Positions 46,801 through 58,668 of a stretch of 64,000 bases of DNA are shown here, one piece after another (positions within the stretch are counted from its first letter, which is position 1; every line of letters begins with the position of its first letter). The notes beneath the pieces are model-generated. The model saw only the letters and a program-made list of their open reading frames with translations. It was not told the origin of the DNA and made no database searches. The position numbers and the translations under genes were made by a program. This stretch comes from Limonium bicolor (taxonomy: Eukaryota > Streptophyta > Magnoliopsida > Caryophyllales > Plumbaginaceae): contig CM041777.1 of NCBI GenBank assembly GCA_023374045.1, positions 84,252,300 through 84,316,299 of the forward strand. Reading direction: 5' to 3'.

Positions 46801-49800
46801 AAGAAAAACAAAGAGAGTTATCAGTCTTCCAGTTTCAAGTTACAGATTTTTTTTTCTGTTTCAGTTTCAGTTTCGTTAAGTTCTGTACAAGGATGTTCAG
46901 AGGAGTTGTCCATGTGGTTTTGGGATTACTCTTAAGTTTAAGATCTTGTTAACACATAAACCAAGGTGTAGCTAAGTTGGGGGAAAATATAGAAAGTCAT
47001 ATCAGTTTCTCTTTTCAGTTTTTATGTTTGTTTCTGGAGGTTGTTTCTGTTTTTGTACAGAGGGTTAAGTGGGGATTAAACATGTTGTATTGGTCTGGAA
47101 ATGAATTTGAAACCCTGCTACTATGTCTACCTACGAGTGGGAACAATGGAAGAAAGAATTGAAGACAGGTTAAGGCATTTACAGAGAAATCAATAGAGGA
47201 CATCTCAGTCTCCATGTTGTAGTTTTCATTTTTGTCGGTTAAGGATGACTAGTTGTTGAGGGATTCGGTGGGTTTGTAGTTAATTGTTGAGGGTCTAAAC
47301 CATCTCTAAAATACCATAACAAGTGTATAGGTACGAGGGGAAATTTAGAAGATTTAAAAAAACCAACTACAAGCAAGGGTCAAACAGAAGGCAATAGATT
47401 CTACTTTCAGATTTCGGTTAAAGGTTGTTCTGTATAACTGAGTAACCTGTGCCAGGTGAGTGTGGTATTAACTTACTAATGAACCCAACATCTAACTAAT
47501 GCACTTAAGCAGACCTGTAAAAGAATGGGGTGGAATTAGGAAACTGATAAACGAACTAGGAATAAGAAATGAGGAAGAAACAATGCAGTTTGGATTCAGT
47601 TTTGGGTAGTTGCTGTTTCTGTGTATTTGAGTACAGAAGTTGGGTGAGTGTTTTACTAGGGTGGTTTTGAGTTTAAAACATGATTAACACCTATACCTAG
47701 TTAGGTAATTGTAATGCCCAACCTTAATCCGGAAATTTTTGCGCGGAAGCGAGACCCCAAGGGGCTCTTACGGATTAGGTCATAAGACCAATTAGGCATC
47801 ACCGGCGTTGGGTCAAAAGACCCAACCAGCCTATTACGCAGTGCAGATGGAACAACCATCCACTTAGCCACAAGCAAGAGTCAAGAGTGGACTTAAACCT
47901 CCCAACGACAAGTTCCTTCACTGGCTCACATTCCCGTGGCCCAAATGCCTCGATCGAATGCCAGGCTGCAGCTCAGACTGAGTCAACTCCGTCCCTCTCC
48001 CTGCAGCCCGAGTACATGTGCGTCCCTTAGCGGCCGCACTCGTCCTCGGCACTGTCGGGCCTCCAACAGCCCAACAGCCAAAGATCTCAACTAGTACGAG
48101 TCAGTAAGGTGTGCTAACGCGGACCACGTCACACCCTGTCTCCGCCCTGTTCCAGGACTCAACACTTGCCGAACCGTCAGACGGCTCTGATGTGCAATGC
48201 CCCTTGCACCTTTCGTGGCAGGAGTCATACAATCAGGATGACCCTTAGGTTGCGAGTGCCTATGGGAAGGAGTGAAACATCCGTTGAACTAAAGAATAAC
48301 AAGAAACAAGAAATATTTAGATTGTGGTATCAGTTTTTCATTGATATTATAGCTTCTGTATAACTGTGTTACAAGGGTATTATAAGTGTGATTCTATTTT
48401 AATAATGAACCCAAATAATAGCTAATAAATATAACTAAGTTAGCGAAGCATGTGGAGAGGGTTAAACATCAATTACTACATTAAAAGTGAAGTTAGATAA
48501 GGTATTACATGGGAATTGTGTTTCAGATTTGGAAACCTTTGGGCTTCTGTATAAATGGGTTTAGGGGTATTCTATGATCTATATTATCATTATACAAGGG
48601 TTAAAACATTGCGCACCTATTTAGCTAAGGAGGGAATACACTTTAGACAAGTTTATACTTTATATAAACTTGTTACATAAGAGCGCTTAAAATGCTCTAA
48701 AACATTAACTAAGGAAAAGGGCTTAGTTAACGTATAAAAAAAGGGTGAATGCCTAAGAGAGATAAAGTTTACACATGGGAAGCCCTAAGGGCTAATAAAG
48801 GTGAACATTCAATAAAGATTTAAGGAAATACACCCGATAATAACGAGATAAATTCGGGCAGTGTCACAACGGCTGTCACATGAACATATCAACTGACACA
48901 TTTTTAATTACCGCTAGCCGTTAGCGAACTCCGACCGGGACCCCGTGTGGAGACAACTCGACTTTCGAATAAGGTATGGACATGTGTGGTTCGTATGTTG
49001 TCGCGTTACACGGCTTGTTTGCTGTGTGCTTTGCGTGAAAATGACCATAAGATTAAAGCATGGAACTGGATTTGCTTGCTTATCTTGCTTATACCATTGT
49101 TGCATATTATTTCCGCGCACACAGTAGTTTAGTCCCTTCTCGTTTATGGAACTTTGAGATGGAACCTGACGAACTACGTAAATGAAACAAGGGAACTATA
49201 CAAAGAGAAAACTCCTCTTTAACTATAGAGGACTTCTAATGACACCCACTATGGTGTCAAGCTATTAATGATAATGATAAGTAAATATCAGCTGGTGGAA
49301 CATGAAGATAATCCGAGAAGATGACTTCTCGGGCCGCGCGGTAGGGACGCTCGGGAGTTGGTATCTACATCAGATCCTTCGACCGACTATTGGTGGAGCA
49401 CATCTTGGGGTCTAGAGGTGACCCCTCTTTCTCGACGCATGACGCCGGGAATGGAGGATTAGCTATGGAGAAGACGTTCTCCATCTTGTGGTGATAAGAG
49501 ATTCACACATAATCCTTAAGAGATAAGGAACGAATTGGCAACTACATGGTAAGGTCACGGGAACTAAATTATATCCCAAACCTGGAACAAGAAAGGAGCA
49601 AGGAAATATACACTATGGGAATAAAGGAAAAGAATTTAAAATACACAACGATTGAATGGTCCCACTGTGAGGATCATCAACATTTGTATTCTCTGGCATG
49701 TCCTATTTGCATACATGTTTGATGTGCTAAGTTGTTATCCCTGTGTTCTACTTGATTGGAGTCCTTATGTGATACTTCATGTTGTGTGTTACTGTTTTCT

Positions 49801-50317
49801 ATAGCATGCAAATTGGACTTAATAATATTCGACCAAATAGTCGTGTAGCCCGGCAACATACGGGCTACACATGTTCATACTCAGCATAGTTTTGCTGAGT
49901 CCTTTATTTTTACAGGTATGAAACTGGAAGCAGGCGGAGAGTAGGCAGGGTGACTACCATAGGGGTAGTCCATCTGGGCAAGACTTTTAAGTAGTATGTT
50001 TTCTTATGTATGGGTTGTGACCATGTAACATTAAACCCTGGATGCATGTACGTTTCAGTTTGTGTTGTTTAATTAAGAACTTATGATGTAGACTCTCGGT
50101 ACTTGGTTTGTATTTCCCGTTTGTACTTGGATTTGGTTAAGGTTAAATTTCCAGTCATTCAGACCGTAGCTTGGTATTGATAGTGTTGTTGTGTCAACCA
50201 CGTGGGTGGTTGGCGCCTGTGACACCCGGATGGAGTTGTGAATCCGCTGCTTAGTCTTATTGTAATATCGTTTGGCGCATTGATTAGACGGCTGTTTGGT
50301 TAATCGGGGGTGTTACA
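43861..50317 (+). repeat. Element C 3' LTR
   Basis: 6.46 kb, starting TGAAACACCC and ending TGTTACA before GATTG. It parallels the 5' LTR throughout, with scattered substitutions and small deletions (for example 46440-46500 and 48660-48900) and one extra 0.55-kb segment. It includes the tRNA-like sequence (about 44215-44282) and the tandem array. Confidence 0.9.
47710..48263. mobile_element. GC-rich 0.55-kb insertion in the element C 3' LTR
   Basis: Absent from the 5' LTR, where TTGGGTAATACTGTGGGAAGG is continuous. The insert starts TGTAATGCCCAACC, reminiscent of the start of some chromovirus LTRs. It is clearly more GC-rich than the host LTR and ends near GAGTGCCTAT. No clean target duplication or matching terminus is seen, so it may be a partial LTR or a fragment of another repeat. 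Confidence 0.5.
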
Positions 50318-50322
50318 GATTG

Positions 50323-51815
50323 TATGCAAATGTCCCATACGGGCATGTGAAAGTAGTCTTCTCTTGGTCTTCTGGGGCAATAGGTATCTAAAAGTATCCT
50401 GAGTAGCTATCAAGGAAGCAGTAGTAGTCTTGGCCGGCCAATCTCTCTAGCATCTGGCCGATGAAGGGCAAAGGGAAATGGTCATTTCGGGTGGCGGTAT
50501 TCAATTATCTGTAGTCAATGCACACCCTCCAACCATTTGTGGTTCTCTGAGGAACCAACTCACCCTTGGCGTTGGGAACCACTGTGATGCCTCCTTTCTT
50601 TGGCACAACCTGAACTGGACTCACCCATTTACTGTCAGAGATGGGATAAATTATCCCAGAGTTTAGCAGTTTCAGAACTTCAGTCTTCACCACCTCCTTC
50701 ATGTTAGGATTCAGCCTTCTCTGCGGTTGGACCAAAGGCTTGAAGTCATTCTCCATATAAATGTGGTGAGTGCAGAAGTGAGGGTCAATGCTTTTGATGT
50801 CTGAGATGGACTAACCAATAACCCTCTTGTGGCTTCAAACCACCTTCAAGAGACTTTCCTCTTGTGCACCTGTTAGAGAGGAGGAGATAATAACAGGTAG
50901 AACACAGAGGTCAGTCAAATAAGCATATTTTAAGTGTGAAGGTAAAGGTTTCATCTCCACAATGGGAGGCTTCTCAACCGATGGTGGGAATTTTTGGGTG
51001 GACCGCTCTAGTGGTTCTGGTGGCGGGTAGTGTAGCACGGCATAAGATTTTCTGCTATCCAGGGCAGCCACCATCTCTACTACCTCTCGGTCCATCACCT
51101 GCTCATCACAAAACTCAAGTAGAGCAAGTTTAAGAGCATTATAACAAATGAGAGAAGAGGAATTATCTTTCACGATAGAGTCAACAATATATGTAGCATA
51201 AACAGCTTCCATATGCACGGATTTCTTTACTACTTTAGACATGTCGTACTCTAGTGTTTCATCATGAAGTCTCAATATAATCTTTCCTTTCTCAACATCT
51301 ATCAAAGCCCTAGCAGTTCTCATGAAAGGACGGTCTAAAATCAAGGGTACCCTAGCATCCTCCTTCATATCAATCACAATAAAATCAGCAGGGAACACAA
51401 AAGTTCCAACAGTCACAACCAAGTCCTCGACTATCCCTTTCGGGAACACTAAGGACCTATAAGCTAATTGCAATTGAATTGAAGTACGCATGCATTCACC
51501 AATTCCAAGCTTATTAAATATTGACAGTGGCATGAGATTAATACTGGCTCCTAAATCACAAAGTCCACTACCACAACCAATGTCATCAATAGAGCAAGGT
51601 ATGATTGGCAAGCCAGGATCTCTAAGTTTTGGAGGGAGGTTCTTGAAGCTCTTCAACAGTACAACCGACACTTCCTGAGTAAGATGCACGGTCTCAACCT
51701 CTTGAATCGATCTCTTGTTGGAGATGATGTCTTTCATGAACTTTGCATAGATCGGCATCTGTTTAAGAGCATCAGAAAATGGAATGTTAATTGTCAATTT
51801 CTTAAAGTGGCTCAA
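50323..51815 (-). CDS. Element D pol, proximal part: protease and RT N-terminus
   Basis: Minus-strand frame 51815-50835 opens with [20 protein letters not shown], then the protease site [19 protein letters not shown] and [21 protein letters not shown] starts near 50756 with QRRLNPNMKEVVKTEVLKLL and RVCIDYR, and continues in another frame to FTCPYGTFAYN at the element C insertion point (50322). The rest is at 26286 and below. Close in sequence to element A pol but a separate copy. Confidence 0.85.
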
Positions 51816-52156
51816 AAACTTTCCAAACTGTTCATCTAAATATTTCTCTTTGAGCCTATTTGGAAAAGGAAGTGGAAGGAGAATCTTAGTAAGAGAGGAA
51901 GGGGTAGAAGTTTAAGGAGACTCCTTCTCCTTGGAAGTATTTTCGGAGGAGGAGGGGCTTCCTCAAAGATCTCTTGACCTTCCTTCTAAACTTCATGAGA
52001 TTTTTTATCCTCATTTTCATCTTGTGGAGAAGATGATACAAGTGGCCTCCCGCTTCTTAGTGTCACTGCTTTCGCTTGCTCCCTTGGATTTTGCTTGGGC
52101 TGACTTGGAAGTGTGCCAGGTGCCCTTTGAGCAAGTTGTTCCGAGATTTGGTTGAG

Positions 52157-53469
52157 TTAGGTTTTGAGGTTTTGGTTGAATTGTGTTTGGTTGGCATTGA
52201 ATGCTTCTTGCTCAGTGAACTTAGTTTGGGTGGTCGACATGAAATTCATTGTCATACTCTGCATGTTTTGCATCATGGCCTCCATCCTAGCTAAGTTACC
52301 ATCAGAAGAGGAGGAGGGTGGTTTTTGTTGCTTGAACCCCGGTGGGCCGCCTTGAGGTCTATACCCCATTTGAGAGTTGTTTGCTTGTTATGGCTCTTGT
52401 GGTTTATATCCCATTGAGTTGTTGGAAGTATTACTCTGTCCTCATTGGGTTTGATCATTGTTCCTCCATGAGAAATTCGGGTGATTTCTCCATGGGGAAT
52501 TGTTGTTGTATGAGTTAATGAGACGGTTACTAACATAATTCACATTCTCATGATCACTTACATAGCTCTTCCCCTCGCAATGATGAGTTTCATGGGGACC
52601 CACACAAATGGTGCATCCCTCCATAGATTGATCCGAGGAAGAAGAAGCTGTAGACTTGACACTTTCTTTCTAAGCGGTGGCTAATTTTTTGACCATCTTC
52701 GTGAGATAGAGATCTGAGCTGAGGTCTAGTAGGCTCAACATGGAGTAGGGGCCTGCTGCCCTAGGAGCTTTACTTTTTGGTTTTTCTTCGCCCCTGCCAT
52801 GTGTTTTTGGTCATGATTCATTCAAGAAGCTCCATTGGCTCTTGAGTGACTTGTTCATGAAACTTCCTCCACCTGAGGAGTTCACAAGGAGTCAATTAGA
52901 ATCGTCCAACCCATTGAAGAAATAAAGGCAAAGAGACTGATCATCTAGCCCTGATGATAACATTCATCAACATTTCTTGAACCTATCCCATGCATCATAT
53001 AATGTTCTCCCCCGCTCTTGAGTGAAAGTATTGATTTCACCCAATTCAACTGTCTTGTTCTGCTCATGGGGTAGTACTTAGAGAGAAATTTCTGAGCCAT
53101 CTGAGGCCCACGTTGTAAACTGATCTCGAGGATGAGGCTTTGGTACCCACCTTTGAGCTGAGTCTTGAAGAGAGTGAGGGGACAACTACAGCCTGATTCT
53201 TTCATTTACAGCACCCAACTTTTCCAAGGCATTGCAGAAATCGAGGAAGAGGCTCAAGTGTTAGGAACATCATCTGCATTTGCCTCATTGAACCTTCCCA
53301 AGTCTCGGTTACTGTTATGAAATGGGTTTTGATTGCCCATTGCCCGGCTTCTTCCGGTGTTAGCTCTGGGAGAACATAGTTGAAGCTCTTCCCTCAGTAC
53401 CCATGGTTGATAGTAGTCACTCAGAGCTTGAGGGTGGGCGTGTAGTTTCCCTCTTGATTGTGCCCGCAT
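52157..53469 (-). CDS. Element D gag, badly frameshifted
   Basis: Pieces in several frames. 53469-53254 is an N-terminal part. 53205-52945 has QKFLSKYYPMSRT, typical of the end of Athila capsid. 52624-52442 has the knuckle CTICVGPHETHHC (C-x2-C-x3-H-x4-C), then NVNYVSNR and WRNHPNFSWRN. 52369-52157 is Met/Gln-rich with a coiled-coil look. Many indels are needed to read it through, in keeping with D being the oldest layer. Confidence 0.75.
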
Positions 53470-53786
53470 GTTTTCTATTTCTGTTGTTCTAGCCTGGCCA
53501 TGGTTGTACTTCTTAGGTCCCTTCTAGCTCTTAGTAGGAAGCGCTCAGAGATCGGGTCTCAGACTGACAAGCGGAGACCATGAGCTCGGGTGCTTGGCAT
53601 GCCCAAGAGGAGAAGAAGGTACCTAAGTAATCACCAAAGCGACATGATAGCTATTAGCAAATAAGGAAATAAAAACAAGGACTAATAGAAACTAAAATAA
53701 CAACAAAAGCTAAAGTAAACGAAAACAAAAATTTAAAAAAAAGAAAAATTAAAATACTGAATTGGGAAATGATAGGAACTACCAAT
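53470..53786 (-). other. Element D 5' leader
   Basis: Lies between primer-binding site and gag. It is AT-rich in the part nearest the LTR, with no gene or notable repeat seen. Confidence 0.5.
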
Positions 53787-53804
53787 TTCCTCGCAATGGC
53801 GCCA
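53787..53804 (-). promoter_or_regulatory. Element D primer-binding site, mutated
   Basis: Matches the tRNA-Asp end of elements A and B at 14 of 18 positions; most differences are C-to-T on the plus strand. It lies five bases from the LTR start at 53810. Confidence 0.75.
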
Positions 53805-53809
53805 AAAAC

Positions 53810-54254
53810 TGTTGTGCAAATAATATCTATCACCAAAATATATAATATATGCAAAGAGTAGACAAGTGCACCTATTCGATATAGTACACACAAGTGTCGT
53901 ATCCACAAGGAAATTGGTTCTATCTCCCTAGTCTCGGTATTAGTAGCTTAATTAAAAGCGGTAAAAATATGGGTTTAGTCCGGAGACGAGCTTAATGATT
54001 TTATTCAATATAGAAAATAGCACGATGACTTAAAATGAAATGATGTTTTTGTGGATGAAATGAGATGTACCCGGGAAATGTAATCGCCCAAATACTCCCA
54101 AACAATAGCATTTATCTTAATTTGCTAATAGTTATCTATTAGGACTAAGTGATGACTTCTCTAAGATCTTAGTGAAAGTCAAACCTTAAATAGTTGAATA
54201 AATCCTTCGGTTAGGTTGGATAAACATCACTAGAAAGCATTAGGCACAAGCCCT
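53810..54254 (-). repeat. Element D 5' LTR, inner part
   Basis: Starts TGTTGTGCAAATAAT like 5875. It is interrupted at 54255 by the CACTA transposon after ...GCACAAGCCCT; the uninterrupted copy reads ...GCACAAACCCTTAACAATAG at about 6310. Confidence 0.85.
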
Positions 54255-54269
54255 CACTGGTGGACGCGA

Positions 54270-54630
54270 CCCATTAATTACGGTCGAAAACCGTGTATAA
54301 TTACGGTTCTGGACCGTAATCTATGCGGGCGTCAATAAAGATGGGGCGTTTCTTTAATTACGGTTTAAAACCGTAATTAAAGTCCCTTTTTCCGGCCCGC
54401 GTGTCATTGACTTTACATACGTTATTTGTAAAACCGGATCTAAAGTCCTTTGGCGCGCGCGGACCAAAGGACTTTAGATCAACGGTTTTTAAACAATAAC
54501 TGTAATGTAAAGTCGACACTTTAGTGACGGTTTTGGCAATAACCGTCATCTAAAGTCTTTTGGCCGCGCGGCAGCCCAAAGGAGCTTTAGATATACGGTT
54601 ATTTTAGAACCGTAATTAAAGTGTAATTTT
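54270..54630. repeat. CACTA left sub-terminal hairpin repeats
   Basis: Several ACGGT...ACCGT inverted pairs, plus a perfect 17-bp stem GATCTAAAGTCCTTTGG with its inverse around a CG-rich 10-base loop (54437-54480), and a second imperfect version at about 54549-54595. Sub-terminal repeats bind the accessory transposase in CACTA systems. Confidence 0.75.
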
Positions 54631-54639
54631 TTTTTTTAC

Positions 54640-55110
54640 AAAATCTACACAATTGCAACAGAGACAGAATTGTAAGCGATAAGCAACAGAGGGCAGGAAA
54701 CTGCACAATTGAACCACCTGAATCAATACCAACACAACAATTCATCTCGCGCACATATTGCAACAGAGATCACATCTAATAAACGCACCAGATCGAAAAT
54801 CTGTAACATATTCAATCTGTTACACAATTGCAACAGAGATAACATCTAATAAAGCACCAGATCGAAATCTGTAACCTATTCAATCTTTACACAATTGCAA
54901 CAGAGATAACCAATTGCAAATTCATTTCTGCGCACAATTGCAACAGAAACATTCAATACACAGCTAGAATCTGTTCAGCAGCAGTAGCATATTCATTACA
55001 ACAGAATCAGAGCAACTAACAAAAAATATAATTTGTTACACAATATAACTCTGTGCACTGCAGCAACTACAGAATCGAGCAGGCAACTAACAAAAAATAT
55101 ATGTTACAGC
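54640..55110. repeat. Tandem repeats with CACAATTGCAACAGAGA
   Basis: The unit CACAATTGCAACAGAGA...CATCTAATAAAGCACCAGATCGAAATCTGTAAC occurs at a spacing of about 75-80 bases (around 54755 and 54828), with shorter copies to about 55000. It is non-coding. Confidence 0.6.
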
Positions 55111-55138
55111 AGCAGCTAGCTAGTCTACCACTCCATTC

Positions 55139-55790
55139 TCATAACATGGCTGCCATGCCTCTCTGCATGCAACAAGTCGGCAGGAGCATAAGTCTTGAAT
55201 CTGGCATAATGCTCTTAATCTGCAAGCAAGAAAGAATGGGACACATGAGATTAAGATAAAGACACAAAAAATCTGCCGAAAGAATTAATACAAGACACGT
55301 TCGTATTACCTTGTCAATATCATTCTTAAAACTTGGGAAGTACCCGCAGAACTCGTACATATAACCACTCACGTAGTACCCGCAACTCTTAGATCCTTTT
55401 GGGTAGGGCACTAATCACCAAAATTCACAAATGTAAAACATTGTAAAGATAATAGCAGCACGAATGAAATCACATGAATTACCAAACCTTGATGTAATTG
55501 ACGGTCCAAATCACCAAACTCTCCCTGAGGGGTTTTTTTGAACAACTGTTACATATATTAACAAAGCGTTTAGCAAAAATGAACAAGTACATTAATTTTG
55601 GTTCACAAAAACTTACAAACAATTAAAAAGTAATAAAAACTTACTCTTTGATTAAGTCTTCAGTGTTGAATTCGTCCACTGCCCTAGTGGATCTAGAACG
55701 AGCAGAGTAGCGGTGGCAAGCACGAATATAACAAAGCCCAGTGGTGCTACAATGTCAAATACAAACTGAAATGAGAAATGAAGGTAAAAA
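55139..55790 (-). CDS. CACTA-encoded C48 (Ulp1-like) cysteine protease domain, split
   Basis: Minus strand: a His-His-Trp (HHWALL) reading near 55775-55755, then VIFVLATATLLVLDPLG in the neighbouring frame to about 55680. After an AT-rich probable intron comes PKGSKSCGYYVSGYMYEF at about 55405-55350. The order His, Asp, Cys (in SCGYYV) with these surroundings fits the catalytic core of plant transposon C48 peptidases, related to SUMO proteases. A frame break separates the His and Asp segments. Function for the transposon is unknown. Confidence 0.65.
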
Positions 55791-56530
55791 AGTTAGCTAA
55801 TTAGTATGTAATTTTATATTAAACTCTTACGTTTGGTGTACGGCATTAGAATGAATAATTTATCGTGTATCACAACATTGAAGCAATGAATCATGTATTC
55901 ACAAAACCTCCCCGGTCCCTATGACTGAGTCGTACGATAAACGCTCCGGGCACACCGCAGTAATGGAGGTCATGTCCTTCTCACACATCTCTCAAGCAGA
56001 CTATATTATATCACATGTACTATAAAAGTTAGCCATGCAACTTCATAGATACTTATTCTATATGTTTTTACAGTATGAGGAAAGAACACTTACTTTAGAT
56101 AAGCTTGAATAATTTATATGTTCAGATAATCTCCACAACATCTCTTCATGATGTCCTCAAAGTTGATTGCCCGTCATCATAATCTATCTTCGTAGTGAAA
56201 TCATCGACTTGGAAGCGTCATCATGAAGTTGTTAGTTTGAGATGAATTCAAACATGATCTTGTCATAGAGATTCATCTGCTTGGGCCCAAAACATTAACA
56301 AGGTTTTGTTGCAGTGTGAGCTTATTTTAATGAGGCGCCTCAGAAGTCGCTAGTGCGACCTCCGGAGCGGCGCTGAGCTTACCTTTCGCACTCCCCGACT
56401 CCACTGGATTCTTACCCTTCACACACAAACAGTAAAGCATCAATGTAAAGATAATTACTAATTGAGTTATTATAGTAACATTAACAATTATCTAGAACAT
56501 ACCCTTGTACTTCTGACACGGAGTCGCCGG

Positions 56531-56652
56531 CGCGCAGATCTCTTCTTCTCTGGGCCGGGATACGGGCGAGGAAGCTCAGGGATCTCAGATTCGCCGCGCG
56601 CTGGTCTCTTCTAGTCTGGGCCGGGTTACTCGGCGAGGAAGCTCAGGGATCT
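56531..56652. repeat. Two tandem GC-rich units of about 65 bp
   Basis: Each unit contains CTCTTCT(A/T)CTCTGGGCCGGG and CGAGGAAGCTCAGGGATCT-type sequence. It lies in the coding direction of the accessory CACTA gene and may encode a short proline-rich repeat. Confidence 0.6.
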
Positions 56653-56726
56653 ATAATAGATTAGATTCGATACTAATGCTAATAATGCATTTTATTAGAT
56701 ACTAATGGTTGTCAAACAGTCTTACC

Positions 56727-58546
56727 TCATCGGTGACAACAATATAACATGCTGGCCAGGGCAATATGTCCATCCTTCGCTTCGATCAAACGTGCATTTG
56801 TTGTCAAACGCCATCGGAAGGTAATGCAATGCTCAAATCCATCAACTATCAGGTCCAAGGTCACACGCGCGTAAATGGGGGTAGACACGTCGAAACTGAT
56901 GAGCGTGAGTGGACCTGATGGCAACACGACTCGTCCCGTAGGCCGCAATCTCAGGGTGCCCGTCTAATGGTATTTGGAGACGACTATTTTTTTGCTCCTT
57001 TAATAAACAGAGATATACGTGAAATAAATAAGTGAGTCCAATCTAATACTATTTAAATAACTTTATTTTGAGGAGAAAATAGTTAAACAAAGTTAACCTG
57101 GATGTTGGCAAACGGGTACGGGTCAGCGGTCCGGAGCACAACTAGACGAGGTAAGATAGTCGAGGAGGATCTAGCTGCTGCTGAGTAGTCGCATGTGCAA
57201 TCGCATTCAACGCTTCCTGCAGCCTCTCCTCGATAGCCCGGCGCTCAGCAGCCTGTTTCTCGTCATTAGCTTGGCGCTCAGCAGCGAACTTACGCTCTAC
57301 CATCGCCTCGACTTCAGCAGCACTCATCTGACCCTTCCTAGCAGATGGCGGGAATACGTTCTTCTGACGTACTTCTCCCCCAAATCCTCTAACACGCCCC
57401 GGGTGATCCTTCTTCCCAAGCATTTGATTGAGCGCGTCGTCTTGAGAAGGAGGAGCGTGTAAGTCTACTTCTCCTCTCTGTGCCGCTTCGTACTGTCCAA
57501 TTTTCAAAGAAGTTAACACTAAATTTAAGATCAACAAACACTTGAGTATATAAGTAAATTATTTAACAGCTACTTTCAAATACTTACAATTTGGTTAGCC
57601 AGTTGTTCCATCGCAGCATTAGGAAATATCCTCTGACCTTCGCTGGTCGTTTTCTGGCGTCCCAGTATGTACATCTGCACCCTCCTCGCCTCAGAGACAT
57701 CCTCGATCGGGCATTCACTTCCATCCTCGTTCCTCCGTGTCAGCAAACCAGCTTCTTTCCATCCCTCGAGGCTGCCCACATATCCCCTTCGTCCCATGGT
57801 GTGGGGGTAGAGATTAGCTTCACGGTTTTGCCGTGCTTGTTCTTGTACTTGCTGTTAAGAAAGTACAACAGGAAATTAATTAGAAAATCAGGGATAAAGC
57901 ATTATGAGCATTAATTAAGAAAAGAGTACACACAAACATACCCTGAACTCGGGGGTGGCGTGCCGCTCAACGAACTCCTTCCACTCCTCTTCAGTGATCA
58001 TGCCGTTGTACACAACATACGGCGGAGGCTCACGTGGGGGCACCCTGTTGATCCAATGCTCAACCAATAGTGGCGGAATGATTTAGCTTTGCCGGACACC
58101 AAAGAAAGAACGGTCTTCTTCACTTCTTCTGGGATCTTGTACCGTTCTTGCACCTTCTTCCAGATGGTCTCCTTTACTTCTTGCGGGACTTGTTTCCATG
58201 TGTGGTTGATGCAGCAATGTGATCTGGCCAGAGTCCCTAGCATACTACCGAACTCTGACCTGCTGCCCCCACCATACCTCCCATACTGGTCCCACAGAAG
58301 ACTAATCTGATCCTCTTTCTGCAGTTTCAACCCACGGGTCGGACCTCTACCTCTGGGTCTCTGAGTAGCACTCGTAGAAGGTGCACTCATGGAAGGGCCA
58401 ACAGTAGCAGCGGCAGATGTGGATGGGGCAACAGCAGCAGCAGCAGCGGCAGATGTAGATGGGACCGGTACCATTCGCTGCTCATTTTCCTCATCCTCAC
58501 GACAAAATAAATCGAACTCTGCATCAGCCATGTCCTGATCAGCCAT
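56727..58546 (-). CDS. CACTA accessory ORF (Transposase_24-like)
   Basis: The first exon-like part (58546-57998) starts MADQDMADAEFDLFCREDEEN, then Ala/Ser/Thr-rich low complexity, then RGPTRGLKLQK and FGSMLGTLARSHCCINHTWKQVPQEVKETIWKKVQERY, the layout of Transposase_24 proteins. Further pieces at 57797-57576 (GYVGSLEGWKEAGLL), 57537-57142 (a charged AERQANDEKQAAERRAIEE helix, probable coiled coil) and 56948-56727 are separated by AT-rich, intron-like gaps. This is the position of the accessory DNA-binding protein of CACTA elements. Exon borders are not certain. Confidence 0.7.
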
Positions 58547-58668
58547 GCCTGCAAGGATTGAAATACAATTTGAATTAAATTAAGCATTTCATAATGGTCA
58601 TAAACAAGCAATAAATAAAAGAGTGGTAATTTCATATAAATTTTTATAGTAATAACTTACATACACCA

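Larger units (their letters stand above)
26287..50317 (+). mobile_element. Element C: Tekay-like chromovirus (Ty3/gypsy) carrying an AlkB gene
   Basis: Flanked by GATTG (26282-26286 and 50318-50322), where it split D's RT. The 5' LTR (26287-37633) contains element B; the 3' LTR is 43861-50317. Between them on the plus strand are gag, an AlkB-like dioxygenase, protease, RT, RNase H, integrase and a chromodomain-like tail. That order, without the AlkB, matches Tekay/Del chromoviruses. LTRs of about 5.9 kb (B removed) are very long for the group. Pol has nonsense codons and frameshifts, and the normal primer-binding site is missing. Confidence 0.9.
5875..54254 (-). mobile_element. Element D: Athila-type Ty3/gypsy retrotransposon, interrupted, continuing past the CACTA insertion
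   Basis: A minus-strand LTR retrotransposon. Its 3' LTR is in two pieces (5875-6963 and 21332-22797) because element A inserted at GTATG. Its internal part is also in two pieces (22798-26286 and 50323-53809) because element C inserted at GATTG. The 5' LTR begins at 53810 and is cut by the CACTA element at 54255, so its other end is outside the window. The 445 bases at 53810-54254 match 5875 to about 6320. Gag, protease, RT, RNase H and integrase are present in gypsy order, with Athila-type signatures. Without insertions it would be about 10 kb. It is the oldest layer of the stack. Confidence 0.9.
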
